Shown here piece by piece: positions 27,109-39,583 of a stretch of DNA of 64,000 bases (the stretch's first letter is position 1; each line of letters opens with the position of its first letter). This DNA comes from Taeniopygia guttata (taxonomy: Eukaryota; Chordata; Aves; Passeriformes; Estrildidae). A model generated the notes under the pieces. That model was not told where the DNA came from, ran no database searches, and worked only from the letters and a program-made list of their open reading frames with translations. The DNA lies in NCBI RefSeq assembly GCF_048771995.1, contig NC_133024.1, positions 60,160,501-60,224,500 on the forward strand. Reading direction: 5' to 3'. Both the position numbers and the translations under genes were made by a program.

Positions 27109-29545
27109 AACTACTCTCTCTGCTGTTACCAGCTACACTGTGCCATGAATGAATCAAAAAACTGCCCATTTTTTCAAACTGCATTGAAAACAAGTCCAGT
27201 ACTCCAAGAATATACTTACGATTTTAAACCCACGTTTCAGACTGTACGTATGTGTTGAACTACAAAGCAGAAACTGAACAAAACATTTTCTAGAGGAAGT
27301 TGGCACTTCACTGCTTTTATAGCTCACTTTGTACAGTACTTACTAAAACAACCACCTCTCTGCCACTTAAAATCGTTTGGAGTACACAGCTGTCTTGCAG
27401 CAAGATACCTTTGTATTACTAAACTAAGAATCACTGTAATCACCTGGGGGGAGGGAGAAGGGAGAGTAAATCAGACTGCTACCACCTTAGGTTTTTCTGC
27501 AGTTGCTTCAGGCTATTGCCTTTTAAAAATACCAAGACATTAAATATTTATATAAATATTATTTATTAGTGAGTTGTTATTCATCCTTTGGATGCAAAAT
27601 GTAAATTAGGAAACTGTATTTTATTACTGCTTTTTTTGTGGTTAAACACTTTATTTTAATATAAATACTTAGTTATTTTTTATTCTACTTGGTGTGCAGT
27701 AGCTCTAGATCTCCGTAAATTGTATTTTCTAATATGTAAGATAAAAAGCAAACAAAATAGGTGCTTCTATTAAAAGAACAGCTAGCTGGAATGGCATTCT
27801 TTATTTCCTGAATCTGTGGAACATTGGTAAAAAATTGTCTGCATTCCATTGAGTTTCCTACATTCCAGTAACACCTCTCCCGTCACTAGATAGACTAAAT
27901 TGGCTGAAAGTGAGAGCACACCCATTTTATTTGTATATAGATGTTTTAAAACAAAAGAAAATATGTAAACTTGAAAAATAAATGTGAAAAAATATTTTTG
28001 ATTGCTTATTTTACTATGCACAAGACATTTAACTTTTGCCACAACGAAATTATTTATGTGCATTAGGATCATGTGTCTTGAAATGTAATTTTGCACTGTA
28101 ACTTGATTTATTTTAAGGATTACAGCACTACAGAACAAATAGTAAAAAATAGCACAGGAATGTTAACAAGATTAACAGGTAGCCAAAAAATTAACTTGTT
28201 TTCTTCAGTGATTCCTTCAAGAGGAGACAAAATTACTGAAATTGCTAAAGGCAGTCTCAAAGACCTGATCTTCCAGATCCAACCTACCTGGGTACAGTGA
28301 TTCTCTTTAAAAAAGTATCCACAGAATTAAGCACAATGTTCTGTAGTGCATATTTGCAGCATCAGACCTCTACTTCCATGTCAGCAATAGGAAATAAAAG
28401 TTCTTCTCCTTCTTACCACTTTACATTTTTCAAAGAGATTTTTAAAAGTCTAATTTACTATTAAGGCATCACACATTTTAGATCAAAAAGTTCCAGCACA
28501 GTGATTCTTCTGCTATCTGGAACATCCCATTTTCATTCACACAAGAAGCCAGTGATGGGATTTGGGCAAGCAGGATGGGGCAGCTGCATGTGGTGAAAAG
28601 GGAAGCTGGCTGGGGACACACAAGCAGGGAGTTTGAAATGTAGAGTGGCAAAAAAAAGGGGCAAGGGGGTGTGAGGACTAAATATTTAAGCACAAGGATG
28701 TGGAGAGAGCTATTGTATGAAGGTTTTTGGTCAGAGTGATGCATACTTGTCACTACCCCCTCTCGTGGCAGCTGTACACACGTTCACAGGCACTGCATTT
28801 AAACCCACCCATGTTCAGCAGCAGAGCTGCTGAGCTTCAGATGCTGCTGAACACAGAGCACACGCTTCAACACCACCACTTGCTGCGGGGCTGGGAGGTA
28901 GTGACAGCAGCGTGTGAGGAGCAGGAAACTGGACTCGCAGACAATGAGCCAGACAGTATGCATGGAATATCCACTTACTTCAACCAAAGCAAAAACATTT
29001 ATTTTCTAGAGGGAACATTGACTTAAATTGCGATTTGATTGGCAGCTAGCATATTGTTTCCTATAAAATGTACTGTGCACTTTAACACAAAATGAAAATG
29101 TATTTTAATATTTTAGAGAGCTGCACAAATATCTGTTTTGTCAAAAAGCACGAACAATGTAAAGAAAATAAGTTTTCAAGTCAGAGTTTATCAAATTTTA
29201 GAAGCATTCAAGGATCAAGTATAAAGATAGGAATATTGGTTTCTGCATCTTGAGGGTAAAAATGCAGGTTTCCTGAATATTTTTTTACAATGTATATATG
29301 GCAACATGAAGCTTTGTAATTATTATTATTTTGACAAATCTTGTTTTTTCATAATTAAAATTTTGCTTTTCTCCTGATAGTGTCTTACAGTATTTGCTTG
29401 AAGTTGGCTGTAAATAAATAGCTCTAAGTATTTTGTAATACGGCTTTTTTTTTTTATGCAGTCTTAACCTGTATGGCTAAAATGAGACTCTTCATGATCC
29501 TTTGTACAATATTTATATGTGCAATAAAACATGCATGGCAAATCT
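27109..29545 (+). other. LRCH1: LRCH1 3' untranslated region
   Basis: This AT-rich stretch after the TGA has poly(A) signals AATAAA at 27977-27982, 29413-29418 and 29523-29528. The last sits just after ATATTTATATGTGC and is the probable distal end; the first would give a short form of about 0.9 kb. The region contains AU-rich stretches such as ATATTTATATAAATATTATT near 27545. I see no open frame of note. The end is inferred from signals only. Confidence 0.7.
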
Positions 29546-31399
29546 GTAATACCCTCTGCAGTGAACATAATGTATATAGAAAATCTTTACTGTAGTTTCA
29601 ATTAAACTATATTATTTGCAGAAACCCTTTAATGCCCTGTGACTGATGATTTCTTGTAAAAGACATGGTTGGAGAGTGTAACACTGGAAATGATGGGTTT
29701 GGGGGAAGATGGTGATGTGATGCAAATAAAGTAGGCATAAGATCCAGCTGGTAGCTGTTGGGTACCTGGAGTGCTCTCCCTGCAGCGTTGCTGTTGTGAA
29801 GGCCTCCTGCCACTCTGTCAGTGGCAGTGAATTACCTGCCCTCTGCTGCCATGGCTGGGCTGGGCTGGGCTCAGGGAGATGGGGGGGACCCCTCCTTCAG
29901 TTCGCTCCTGCTCACATTGGTGTATGAGAGTTGTTCATTTTACTGCTAACACTTCTCTCTATAGGGCAGCCTTTTCTCCTCCTGTAATGCAGATATTGTT
30001 CTGCAGCCTTCTGCTTCAGCAAGCAAAACCAGAAGATTCCTGGAGGGCACTGAATCCAAGCAGTAAGCACAGCAACACCTTCGCCCCTGGGGATAACCCA
30101 GTGTGCCAAGGCTGTGCTCAGCTGCTTTGCTCTGCCTCTGGCTGCAGAAAGAAGAAGCACATCACAGCATCCAGCCTTCTCTTGCCCGTGCAGTTTTCTG
30201 AAGTCATCCAAGTACAGATTCTCCTAGATTCCAATTTCTCTAATGGAGTTCTTTATCTTAGTGACAGGTGACTTTATGGGCTGTACTTCTTCACATTTGA
30301 TAGGGGATTTTGGAAGCAGAGGATCTTTCTGCAATTATTTCCTTCTGGACAGCTCTTGCAATGCGCACAGTTGTATCTTCCCAGCCTTCAGAGCTTACTT
30401 CATGAATAAATAGATGCAGGATTGATACAAGTCTGCATAATTTAAGGCTGTCACCAGCACCAGCCTCCCTGTAACCTAGAATCTAGCAGGAGTCAGAGAC
30501 ACAGGAGAGCATTCAGCATTGCCTAAAAAAGAAAATCCATCCTACATCTGTGGTACCGTTTCCTTTGGCAAGAATGAGTCAAGGTTTGAGCAACGATTCA
30601 GGTCCAGCTGAGCCCTGAGAAAGCTCACTGCTTACTTGCAGCTTACTGGAACAATCTGGGTTCTTGTCCACGGTAGCTGGCAGAATTATATCACCAAGAG
30701 CTATTTTAGATCTACAACTATCAGAACTAAATTCTGCAATCTTTTGTAAAATAAGCATACTTGATTTCAGCAATGAGCTATTAGATCATCGAGATAGCAA
30801 TTGCTTTTTTTAGATGTATTTAGCAGGCTCCTCTCAGTCCTGTCATATCCAAGATACACAGTACAAGTCTCTCACACGTTAAGAATCAAAGGCAAGTGGA
30901 GAAAAAAATCCCTTCTAGTACAGACTGCTCCCTTCACATGTTTTTTAAGAGGTCTTTTCTGTAAGTATCATCCATGGACCACTGGAGATCATTTGCTTGA
31001 TAATGCACAGGACAGTAAAGCACTGTGCACAGTACTCTGCAGTCTCCACCAGACTTGGTCCTTGGAAGATATTTACGCAGGCCAAGGAAAAACACACCTA
31101 CCACTTCAGATTAGTTAAGTAGCTTGAGTAGCTGTGCCTCTAACAACTTCCTTCTCCATTAAAGGTTGAAGTAAAGCCCAGTAATTAATTAGCTGAATGG
31201 GCACATTGTTGTCAATCAGTCTTTGCACAGTTGCACTAGAAGCTGCCTGCAGGTACCATGTCCACACCCACACTCATGGTACGAAAGTCACTCATCTGCT
31301 GGCTTACATTTTGACCCAAAATGCAGCAGCTGTAACCTCATGGCATCAAGAATTTTCCAAGCATGTAAGAACATTCCCAATACTTACTCTAAAGCACAC
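29546..31399. other. Intergenic region between convergent LRCH1 and ESD
   Basis: About 1.85 kb separate the predicted ends of the two convergent genes. Open frames on both strands (29879-30271 +, 29912-30211 -, 30801-31118 +) overlap each other and have no recognisable domain. A short GGGCT-type repeat occurs near 29855-29870. Nothing else is evident. Confidence 0.7.
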
Positions 31400-31551
31400 A
31401 CATCAAATTAAGTAGGACTTTTATTTTTCTTAAAAGTACAATCAATCAGAAGAGCTCCATTTTACAAACATCACTTCAGCAAATGATTTTCATTTAGTTC
31501 ACCACTATCTCTTGATTCATATTGGCCAGGTAGCACTCACATCCAAATGGT
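31400..31551 (-). other. ESD: ESD 3' UTR with poly(A) signal
   Basis: After the TGA at 31554-31552 the minus strand reaches AATAAA at 31425-31420, about 127 nt later, so the 3' UTR appears very short. The cleavage point near 31400 is an estimate. Confidence 0.7.
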
Positions 31552-31632
31552 TCAAGCATTGAGGTATTTTGCATGGTGTTTGATGTGGTCATTAATAAAT
31601 GAAGCAATGAAAAAATAGCTGTGATCATAACC
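31552..31632 (-). CDS. ESD: ESD last coding exon (His of the triad)
   Basis: The acceptor TTTTCTAG is followed by codons GYDHSYFFIASFINDHIKHH AKYLNA and TGA. It holds His260 of the catalytic triad in GYDHSY. The C-terminus AKYLNA is that of vertebrate ESD. It starts in phase 0, continuing from RLQQ in the previous exon. Confidence 0.97.
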   Translation of the reverse strand, partial: GYDHSYFFIASFINDHIKHHAKYLNA

Positions 31633-32565
31633 CTAGAAAAGAACAACAAAGAAATCAGCAGAGAACATACAGCTCGTGATAAAGTAATCATGCTAAGCTA
31701 CTTTAGAGGAAATGTAACAACTCTCCTGGTTTTATCCATTTTAAGAAATACCTGGAATATATTTTAAAATGGCAACAGATATGTAACAGATGAAGTGTAG
31801 ATAACCACTAGGAAGCTGAACAAACAGAAAGTCCCTTAACCTGCCCAGATCCAGGCCTGTAAGCTAGCGATGGGTAACAGGAAGGGTCAGCTGCAGAGGG
31901 AGAGGCAATCTGAGAACAGTTGCCCTCAGGGGCACTGCTCCTCTGCTAAAATACGGTGTGAGGGATAAGGAGAACACAGCCCAGGTCTGAGTTACTGCTC
32001 CATCTTTGTGCTGAAATGTCACCCTCTGGCCCACAGCACTCCATCAGCACCAACTCTTTAGGTGCAAGGTTTATGGTAAACCAGAGAGGACAATCCACAG
32101 CTCCATCAACTCTCCACAACCGGGCTCCTCACGATCTGGCTGGAAGTTGCCAGTGGCTTACAAAGACTCCAGAGCGACCCTTCCACTTTGGTCTTGACAT
32201 GAATCTAGACTGTCAAGCAGTTCCACCCCTTGGTGTAAATTAGGGAATTTACACGAACACATACAAACTAAATCACAAAGTTTTATGGTAAATGCAAAAC
32301 CCACAGCACAGATAAGGGATGCAGCAGAAGGTCATTCGTCACTTTGGCTGTACAGTGACTGCAATACTCATGCAAAATGATTAATGCTGTGTCTTCAGCC
32401 GAGCACCGGCAGCCCAAGACCTCACCCTCCTCCTCAAGTGGCCAGGGACAGACCTACAGGGAGAGCATGCCTGCCCCCTTACAGACACTCTCCTCACTGC
32501 CTGCTGTATAGAACCAAAAATCACAAAAAAGAATACAACAACCAAGGACTGCAGAAGCAACTTGC
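31633..32565 (-). other. ESD last intron, GC-AG type
   Basis: On the minus strand the upstream exon ends CTGCAGCAG and the intron opens GCAAGT, not GT, and closes TTTTCTAG. Reading through keeps 282 codons and gives LQQGYDHSY, aligned with human LQEGYDHSY. This is therefore a GC-AG intron. The rest of the intron shows no recognised element. Confidence 0.88.
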
Positions 32566-32733
32566 CTGCTGCAGTCTGAAGACTACTGGGACTTTCCGCT
32601 CAGTGCAGGCAGCAATGAAGTTATCAGGCAGTAACTGGCCTGCAGACAAGAACTGGTCATCTTTGCCTTGGTCAATCAAGATGTCAAGGCGAGAGCCCGA
32701 GTAGGACTTCACAAGCTGTGTGGCATCATATGC
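32566..32733 (-). CDS. ESD: ESD exon with catalytic Asp226
   Basis: A 168-bp exon (56 codons, phase 0) after acceptor TTTCTGCAG. It begins [20 protein letters not shown] and continues [20 protein letters not shown] then [24 protein letters not shown] carries the catalytic aspartate (residue 226 by joined count). The exon closes with CAGCAG before a non-canonical GCAAGT donor. The protein is close to mammalian ESD over its length. Confidence 0.96.
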
Positions 32734-34490
32734 CTGCAGAAATAAAAGAGAAATTACTTCAGTTACATATGTTCAACTGGTTTCAGTTTGCTGACCACAG
32801 GAAAAGAATGGCACAGAGAGAGGGTCCTGGGCAGCATTGCTCAGGACACCAAGCTGCACTTTGGAAGAACAAAAAAGCAGGGAAAATCCAGGCAACTGAA
32901 TAGTAATACCTATTGCTTTAAAAAGGACAAATGTATGAGCTAATTACCAAGTTGGCAGTTTAACCAAACAGCACATCCAGCCCAGGGCTGCCTTCCTACA
33001 GAATGGAAGAACAGCAATATATATAGTCAGCACTAATTCACAACCTTGTGCAGAAACTAGATCCTGCTGAAGAAACTTGGTATCTTGGTGTATTTATTCT
33101 GGCAGGTAAAAGTCAAAACACCAGTGTGACACAACTACGCTCATGGGAAGGCATTTAACCTGAAGGTTACCATGATCATTTGACCAAGAAAAATTGGTTT
33201 GACTGAGAAACAAGAATTAAAAACTCTAAACATACATGTATCAAAATGTAATTATGATGGGGAACATGTTACCCATGTGGTCCTGTGCTTATTATATACT
33301 CTAAATAATTCCTTTAAAAAGACAGCAAAGTGTTTAAATGCTGTGGAGAAGACCAATCACCAATGTACAGCACAATTCAAAGTCCTACACCAAGGCATCA
33401 CAGCCATCCTTCCAGGATGCCACCAGATGCAGAAATGACACTGCGATGGAAGTGGGAGCTTGGGCTCAGTCCGGCACTGTGGCGATGGTATCAAATTATC
33501 CTGAATGTATTTACATGGCAATTTTAAGCTAAAACAGAGATCAGAGGTTGTATATCTGTGCTGAAGGCAAATCTTAAGTCTGCTTCTGATGATTACTGTT
33601 ATCCTTGGACTAGGTTTGCAGAAACACTCCAAAACAAGGGGACAGAAAACAGGTTTTTGGGTGGTTGTTTTGTTTCACAAAAAATCCATTAAGTCTAAGT
33701 TTAACTGGTGGTGTTTCTAAATACACAAACTACTCTATTAATAATTAGAAAAGCAGAGAATACTCTCCAATCCTGTAAAGTTTTAATCAGACCTGGAAGT
33801 CTTCCTAAAACGTACTTTAATCCAATTTACAAGGGATTGAACTCCAGCTTGTACTTATTTACAAGGAAATCTGAGTGCATGGTCACAATGATCCCTTATA
33901 ATTTAATTATAGAAATACAGTGCAATGTTTAAGTTGAGATTAAAAATACTGAAGGGCTGCCCAAATAATGCAGCAACCATGCAGACAAACATTTTTGTAT
34001 CTTAGCCATTCATATACAACTACTGATAACTCCAAATTAAGGTCCTGGAGCTAAAACTTTGTCTAGTTTAATGCTGTTCTGCAGGATAAGGATACCATTT
34101 TCCAAGTATCTGACAGGCTCCTCTCTGAGGCCTCCCACAGGCTGCCCATGCAGGACGTCATGCAGTTTGCGGCACTCTCTCTCTTCAGGCTACTACAAAA
34201 ATACACTGCTCATAATTGTTCTCAGCCCAGACTTTTAAATCTTCATAAAACTGAGAGAAATGTAGTTGATTTGATGAGAGGCCTGTATCTCATTACATTT
34301 TAATAAGCACCATAAGGCAACAGCAAGTCACTTCTGCCAGGAACAAACAATGCTTTTCTGTGCTTAGGGGTGTAGTAAAACAACAGTACCAGCTCATGGG
34401 CAATCCAGAGTTTTTTTCCAGGCTCCTGCTGTGATGTATTACAGATCACTCATTCATCTGTCACTGTAGAACTGCAGCTGCAACACATAC
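32734..34490 (-). other. ESD intron
   Basis: Intron with donor GTATGT and acceptor CTGCAG on the minus strand. No recognisable repeat or extra exon; frames such as 33357-33632 (-) are short and without motifs. Confidence 0.8.
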
Positions 34491-34589
34491 CTCCCATTTG
34501 CTTGCATCTGGTCCCAGATATCCACCAAGGGCCTTCTTCCCCCACTGACACTGAATTGGGTTGCAGATAGGAGCAAATGCTGACACAGA
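34491..34589 (-). CDS. ESD: ESD coding exon
   Basis: A 99-bp exon (33 codons, phase 0) with acceptor TTCTGAACAG and donor GTATGT. It encodes [20 protein letters not shown] followed by [22 protein letters not shown] and WGKKA are characteristic of S-formylglutathione hydrolases. Only 172 bp of intron separate it from the exon carrying the nucleophile. Confidence 0.96.
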
Positions 34590-34761
34590 CTGTTCAGAAA
34601 AAGAGCAGCAAAAAAACCAAAACTTTGTAACAATGAACTGCAGCAAATTAAACTATTTGTACATTTAATGCCTTCAACTCAGTATTATGTTTTCTTCTGT
34701 CACATTTACAGAAATCTAGATAGGCATTAGTGTACCTCATATAAGCTATACTTCATCTTAC

Positions 34762-34881
34762 TTTGTACTTCCCAGGATTCTTCAGAGCAAGAATAAGAGC
34801 TCCATGACCTCCCATGGAATGCCCAAAAATAGACATGCGTTCAGGGTCAGTTGGAAAATTGGCATTTATTAGTTTAGGCAG
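34762..34881 (-). CDS. ESD: ESD exon with nucleophile Ser149
   Basis: A 120-bp exon (40 codons, phase 0) with acceptor TTCTTTACAG and donor GTAAGA. It encodes [20 protein letters not shown] then [20 protein letters not shown]. The GHSMGG nucleophile elbow holds Ser149 of the alpha/beta-hydrolase fold. Confidence 0.97.
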
Positions 34882-35200
34882 CTGTAAAGAAAACAAAAGT
34901 GTAATAAAAATGTTAAAGCAACTTGAGTATGTTTAAGAAAAAAGCACACATCTAACCAACTTTTAATGCCGCTGAAACCAAAGGCATATCTCTGGTTCTA
35001 GCCTGACATTTATGGTCATGGCCTGAAAGCAACTTGAAGAATGTGAATCAGAAGGCAACAGTTCAGCTGATAAGTAACTCAAAGTATCTCTATAGAAATC
35101 TCCCATAACCTTGTAACACCAGATGTGGGAATTTCCTATGAGTGAGCTACACCCCTTTATCTTACCCAGCAACACCAGGAGAACCCAGCAGTCAAATTAC
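34882..35200 (-). other. ESD intron
   Basis: A 319-bp intron with donor GTAATT and acceptor TTTACAG on the minus strand. Nothing else is seen in it. Confidence 0.85.
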
Positions 35201-35325
35201 CTCATCTTTTATGTAGGAATACATCCTGTAGTTTGTTTTCCAAGGCTCTTCAGTGGCATCCACATAAAAACCAGCACCGGTGCCAAAATCCCAGCTTTCA
35301 TCTTCTCCTTCAATATTGCAGCCAC
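35201..35325 (-). CDS. ESD: ESD coding exon
   Basis: A 125-bp exon that finishes the split Arg codon of SPR, then encodes [20 protein letters not shown] and [40 protein letters not shown] is a hallmark of S-formylglutathione hydrolase. Acceptor CATGTTAG and donor GTAATT fit. It ends on a codon boundary. Confidence 0.96.
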
Positions 35326-37895
35326 CTAACATGACAAATCTTTCCTTTACTGCATGTTCAGAATTGGAGAACTGCCATAGAAACGAGACTTGGGACACAA
35401 GTTTCTCAATCATTTCTCTACCCCTTCAACTATAAGACAACTCAGATTTTAATTCATTTATACAATATTTTCAAGTGTTATTTCAATACTTGCAAAATTA
35501 CACTTACATAATGCCTACAGATATATCCAATTTCTAAATAGTGTCAATAGCTCCATAAATAAATATATATATGTCCAATTTACTCAGGAACTTAATCAAA
35601 AGTTGGCACTTGTTAATTGGTGCTACCAGCTTATTTCAGTCATTAGACCTCATCCTATCAAGTACAAGAAAGTGTGTGAGAAACAGAAGAAGAATTCCTT
35701 TTCCACAGAATACAGAACCGTATATCACCAAATGGTGTGTCCAAGCCAATTTATGTGCTTTAAATAATGCCTGCTACACCTCCCTTTTTAAGATTCTCCA
35801 GAAGAATAATACACTGCTCCTATCATTTCACAAGTCTACCTTCTACAATTAATTTCATTGCACCCACCTATAATTTCCATGAAACTTAAATCTTTGAATA
35901 ACTGCAGGATTGTATCTTTTCCAAGGTTACACTTTCAAACTAAACTTGCAGATGCGTTCTTGAGAGTCAGTACATCCCACCCAGTCCTCCCTTTGATTAG
36001 TCTGTGATTTACCAGCCTGGTCTGCAGAACTCAATGTAATATTTCAAGTTATATGTGATAGGAATGTTTTGGAGAAAGAGAGCCTTTCCTAGTTTATGCA
36101 ATCCAAAATTACATGGGCTTTTACCACTGTCAAACTACTCTGCAAACCCACATGTAGCTCAACAGTCCCTCACAATTTGTGCAGGGAGGGCTGCCACCCT
36201 CCCACAGTGTGAAATCAGGTTTGTACAAGGATCAAAGTTGACTTTGCACCAGTGACGTGCCCTTGAACACTGAGCAATTCTGTGACTTAACAGTCCAGCA
36301 ATCACAGGGCTGGGGTGCTTAAACATGTTGGATGTAAAAAGTCTGTCTTCAGTGCCTTGGAGATGGATAAAAACTCAGAGTTTTTATCTGCCAGGCAGAT
36401 AAGTCCTGCCTGGCAACGAAGGCATAATGCTCATTATGCTAAGAAAAACTTTCAGGAAGCCTTGAAAAATAGAAATTTGAAAAGGAATCTGCACAATATT
36501 GCTCAGCATACCTGTCTGGAAAAACAAACCCCTTCAAAGCAGGAAAAGTAAAGTCTATCAAGGCCTCACAGAGTGTCTGTAATGACAAGTATTGAATGAT
36601 TTCATATCTTTTTCCCCATCCAGATACATTTCCTGGCTCCTGGATGGTAATTCTCATGCACAACATAATTAAAATGCATATGTAAGCATTTTCAATACCT
36701 CTCAGCTCATTATATTTTAATTGCTTTTCACTTGTTTCTGCACACAGCTCAAACAGACTTAAGAACATCTGGGGCCTCTCAGCTAAAATTTAAGAGTATA
36801 ATATCAAGCTCATACCAAAACTCACTTAAATAGTAGAGCAATCCTTATCAGTTATTAGTCTACAAGGCAAGATAGAAGTTGCCATGAGGGACTTAGAAGT
36901 AAATGGACAAAGCAATGACCTATGCAAAGGCAGTTACACATTGACAGAGACAATTTACACAGATGCTACCAAAAACAAGTTCCAGTCCAACTACCCAATA
37001 TGAATAAAGCAAAGGTTAGTTGCCTATCTCTAGCCTGCAGCAAAGTGTGAATGAAGTTCATTCATTCACAAGTTTTGCTTTCTGTTCCTCTTCTTCATTA
37101 GAAACATATATTCTTTGACCTGACACAACTTCAAAACCTAGATGTAAAAAATGCTTTATGGAAAGAACATTGCTTCCTTCCTGTAATGCCTGTAGTCAGA
37201 TTGTAACCCACTAAAGCTTGGGAAATATTAGAAGGCTGACACCTTTGTTTACAGCACTCATGAGACTGTGGCAGACTGTGGCAAATACAAAACATAAAAC
37301 AGTGAATCCCCACTATTTCTAATAACTGCAGATCCACCATTTTCAGATTTCCCATACCATAAGCTCAGCCTTATACAAATAACGGCACATAATTTAAAAA
37401 ATCCATTCATTAGTAGTCTGTTGTAGCTGGAGGGGAGAAGCATTTCTGGTTTACTTTTCAAGTATTATAATCTTCTGAAGGCAGATATTTAATTTGCTTT
37501 AGAAGACAGAATACTATTAAGAGCAAGCACTGCATCTTTGTGTGCAAACACAGTTCTGCAGGTTCTGTAGGGTCTCAGCAAGGCACACAAAATGTCAGCA
37601 AGAATTCTAATAAGACACATTTGTTCTTTCACTTTTCTTCCCTCTCCTCGTCTGTGCTGAACTCAAGAGCCTCTTTGTTCTAGTTTTAGTACAACAATAC
37701 ATTCCAGTGTCAAACCCTCGCTACCCCACTATTAAAAACACATACAGTGTAATCTAGTGAACAATGCAAGATGCAGAGGTGAGGTCAAACTCTGACTCAG
37801 GTGGGCCAGACACTTTTCAGCACACTATTCTCTGAGGACAGAGAGTGCACGTCAGTGCAATGACTGTTACCTGTCATGTCTCTGTTGGAACTTAC
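35326..37895 (-). other. ESD intron
   Basis: A 2.6-kb intron, donor GTAAGT, acceptor CATGTTAG. Open frames at 35571-35852 (+) and 36439-36768 (-) lack recognisable motifs. I can name no repeat in it. Confidence 0.8.
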
Positions 37896-37994
37896 GTGGG
37901 CTCGTGTCTGGTGCCACCACGATAAGGCCGTGCTCTGCTGCCGCTTGTTGGAAGGCGGCTTTCGTTATGAAATTCTGCTCTGTGCAGGTCAGCC
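37896..37994 (-). CDS. ESD: ESD coding exon (oxyanion region)
   Basis: A 99-bp exon after acceptor TTTCCCCAG. It completes the Gly of LSG and encodes [20 protein letters not shown] then [12 protein letters not shown] and one base of Arg. [10 protein letters not shown] is the conserved loop near the active site in this family. The donor is GTAAGT. Compared with human, the stretch [15 protein letters not shown] differs at several positions but stays alanine- and glutamine-rich and in frame. Confidence 0.95.
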
Positions 37995-39494
37995 CTGGGG
38001 AAATAAAAACATCGCCGGTTACCCATTGCTCGTGGCATACTGCTTTCAAAACTCTTTTGACAGAAAAGGTTTTGAAAAACAAGGATTCCTATCTCCATAA
38101 ATATGGAAAACATTTTCATTAGGCTCAACAATACTTAACAACCCACAGAAATACAATTGCACTGTCCCATCTAGTCACACTGACACCTGATCAAGACCAG
38201 ACCCATGTGCACGCTGTACCCCCTCCAGCACGGGCTCATGCAGGGCATGGTGCCTCCTAGCACTGTGCATTGAAACCCACTGACCACAGGCATTTGCCAA
38301 GGCTCAGACTCACACTTAGGACTTTTGACACCTCATCCTGCAACTACATTTTGCTTTGTACTGTCATCTCAGCTGTTTGCATTACAGAATCACACATGTG
38401 GTCTGACAAATTCTCCATACTTTAGACAGGATAAAGGGCCCCTAAGCACCCTGCCTCCAAAACCCACAGCAATGCATGCATTCTGTACAGCAGCAGGTCC
38501 ATAAATCCAATTACAAATAAATTACATTTCACACCAATATTTCAATTTTGCTTCACTATGCAAATTGAGAGGAGTTAATGATTTTACTTTTCTCTGAGGA
38601 CAAGTTGCCAGTTACCTAATTTGACTGATATACTGCCCAAGACAATACAGTTTACATTCAATAAAATAAATGTGCTGCATGGCTTAGAGCTCTTCAGACA
38701 ATTCTGATGTCCCTAACTTCAAGTATAAACATTTTTACCATCCACTGTCATGACACAAATTAGACCCACCAGCTATTTTGTGACAAGGAACACAATTCTC
38801 CACACTAACAGTCCTGGTCTCCAACTTTCTAAACACAAATCTCAATAAAACAACTCCTTGGATTACAGAACAGAGTTCCTGCTTTTTATTTTGAATTTAA
38901 AAAAAAATATTTAATTAATTAATTTTTGATGAGACACCTTCACTCCTGCTGCACAAGCCTCTTTAGCCCCTGGCCCTTTCTGATCCCACAGATTTACTTC
39001 ACATCAGACATGCTTGTGCTAAGGCAGCCGACAGCACCTCTCTTTTCAACTGTTCACCAGTTGCTTCCTGCAAAGTTTTACTTGGAATAAGGTAGAGCCC
39101 ACAGGACAATTTTGCTAGCTTCCATTGGCTCTTTTCACATCCCTACTCTGTCAGCTGAAGCAGTTTTTAAAAACAAAGGAAAGCAGGAGTGTCTCAACAG
39201 GAGAACCTTTATATCTATGCTTTGGAACTAAAGGTATGAACATTTTAGAACAAAAGGGTAGAACACTTTGAACACTGAGCATTTTGGAACACAATCTGGT
39301 AGGCTACCCCCAAGCTGCATTCTGAGTTATCACAGCACACTCAAACTAAGTGTACCTTTGAGAAGATGAGTTTCTGTAGAATCCAAAAGCTGCCACTGCA
39401 GTACCTCTACATTAAGTTTTCAGTAACTGTAGTCCAGTAGTTTAAAAATGTTTATGATTGTATTTTTTAAGTTACTAAGACTCATGTTACTTAC
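37995..39494 (-). other. ESD intron
   Basis: A 1.5-kb intron, donor GTAAGT, acceptor TTTCCCCAG. No repeat or extra exon recognised. Confidence 0.8.
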
Positions 39495-39583
39495 CCGACA
39501 GCCAATACAGAACAGGACACTTCCCAGTTTCTGCTTTTGGAGGCAAGTAGATTCCAAATTTCATTTTGCATTTTAGCTCTGCA
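39495..39583 (-). CDS. ESD: ESD coding exon
   Basis: An 89-bp exon after acceptor TTAATACAG. It completes the split Ser codon, then encodes [20 protein letters not shown] and KCPVLYWLS plus one base of Gly. [10 protein letters not shown] and CPVLYWLSG match the N-terminal beta strands of ESD. The donor is GTAAGT. Confidence 0.96.

Larger units (their letters stand above)
1..29545 (+). other. LRCH1: LRCH1 gene, 3' part (gene span)
   Basis: This span holds the 3' half of LRCH1, a leucine-rich-repeat and calponin-homology protein that acts as a cytoplasmic adaptor; the family is known to act on DOCK/Cdc42 signalling. The leucine-rich repeats and first exons lie before the window. The exons seen are 3640-3749, 8219-8356, 9834-9911 and two alternative last exons, 17434-17640 and 26995-27108. 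All junctions keep phase and have AG acceptors and GT donors. The gene is identified from recalled vertebrate LRCH1 residues such as RRKMEQMREE and LVNHVRPRSVGSIHVPSPAV, and from the neighbouring ESD and HTR2A, which flank LRCH1 in human as well. The 3' end is set by a poly(A) signal at 29523-29528. Confidence 0.93.

Noticed and set aside
29879-30271. 130-codon plus-strand frame between LRCH1 and ESD
   Set aside because: No domain, antisense frames equally long, and no splice or promoter context. Treated as intergenic.
36439-36768. 109-codon minus-strand frame as an additional ESD exon
   Set aside because: ESD is complete at 282 codons without it, and the product has no ESD similarity. Intronic chance frame.
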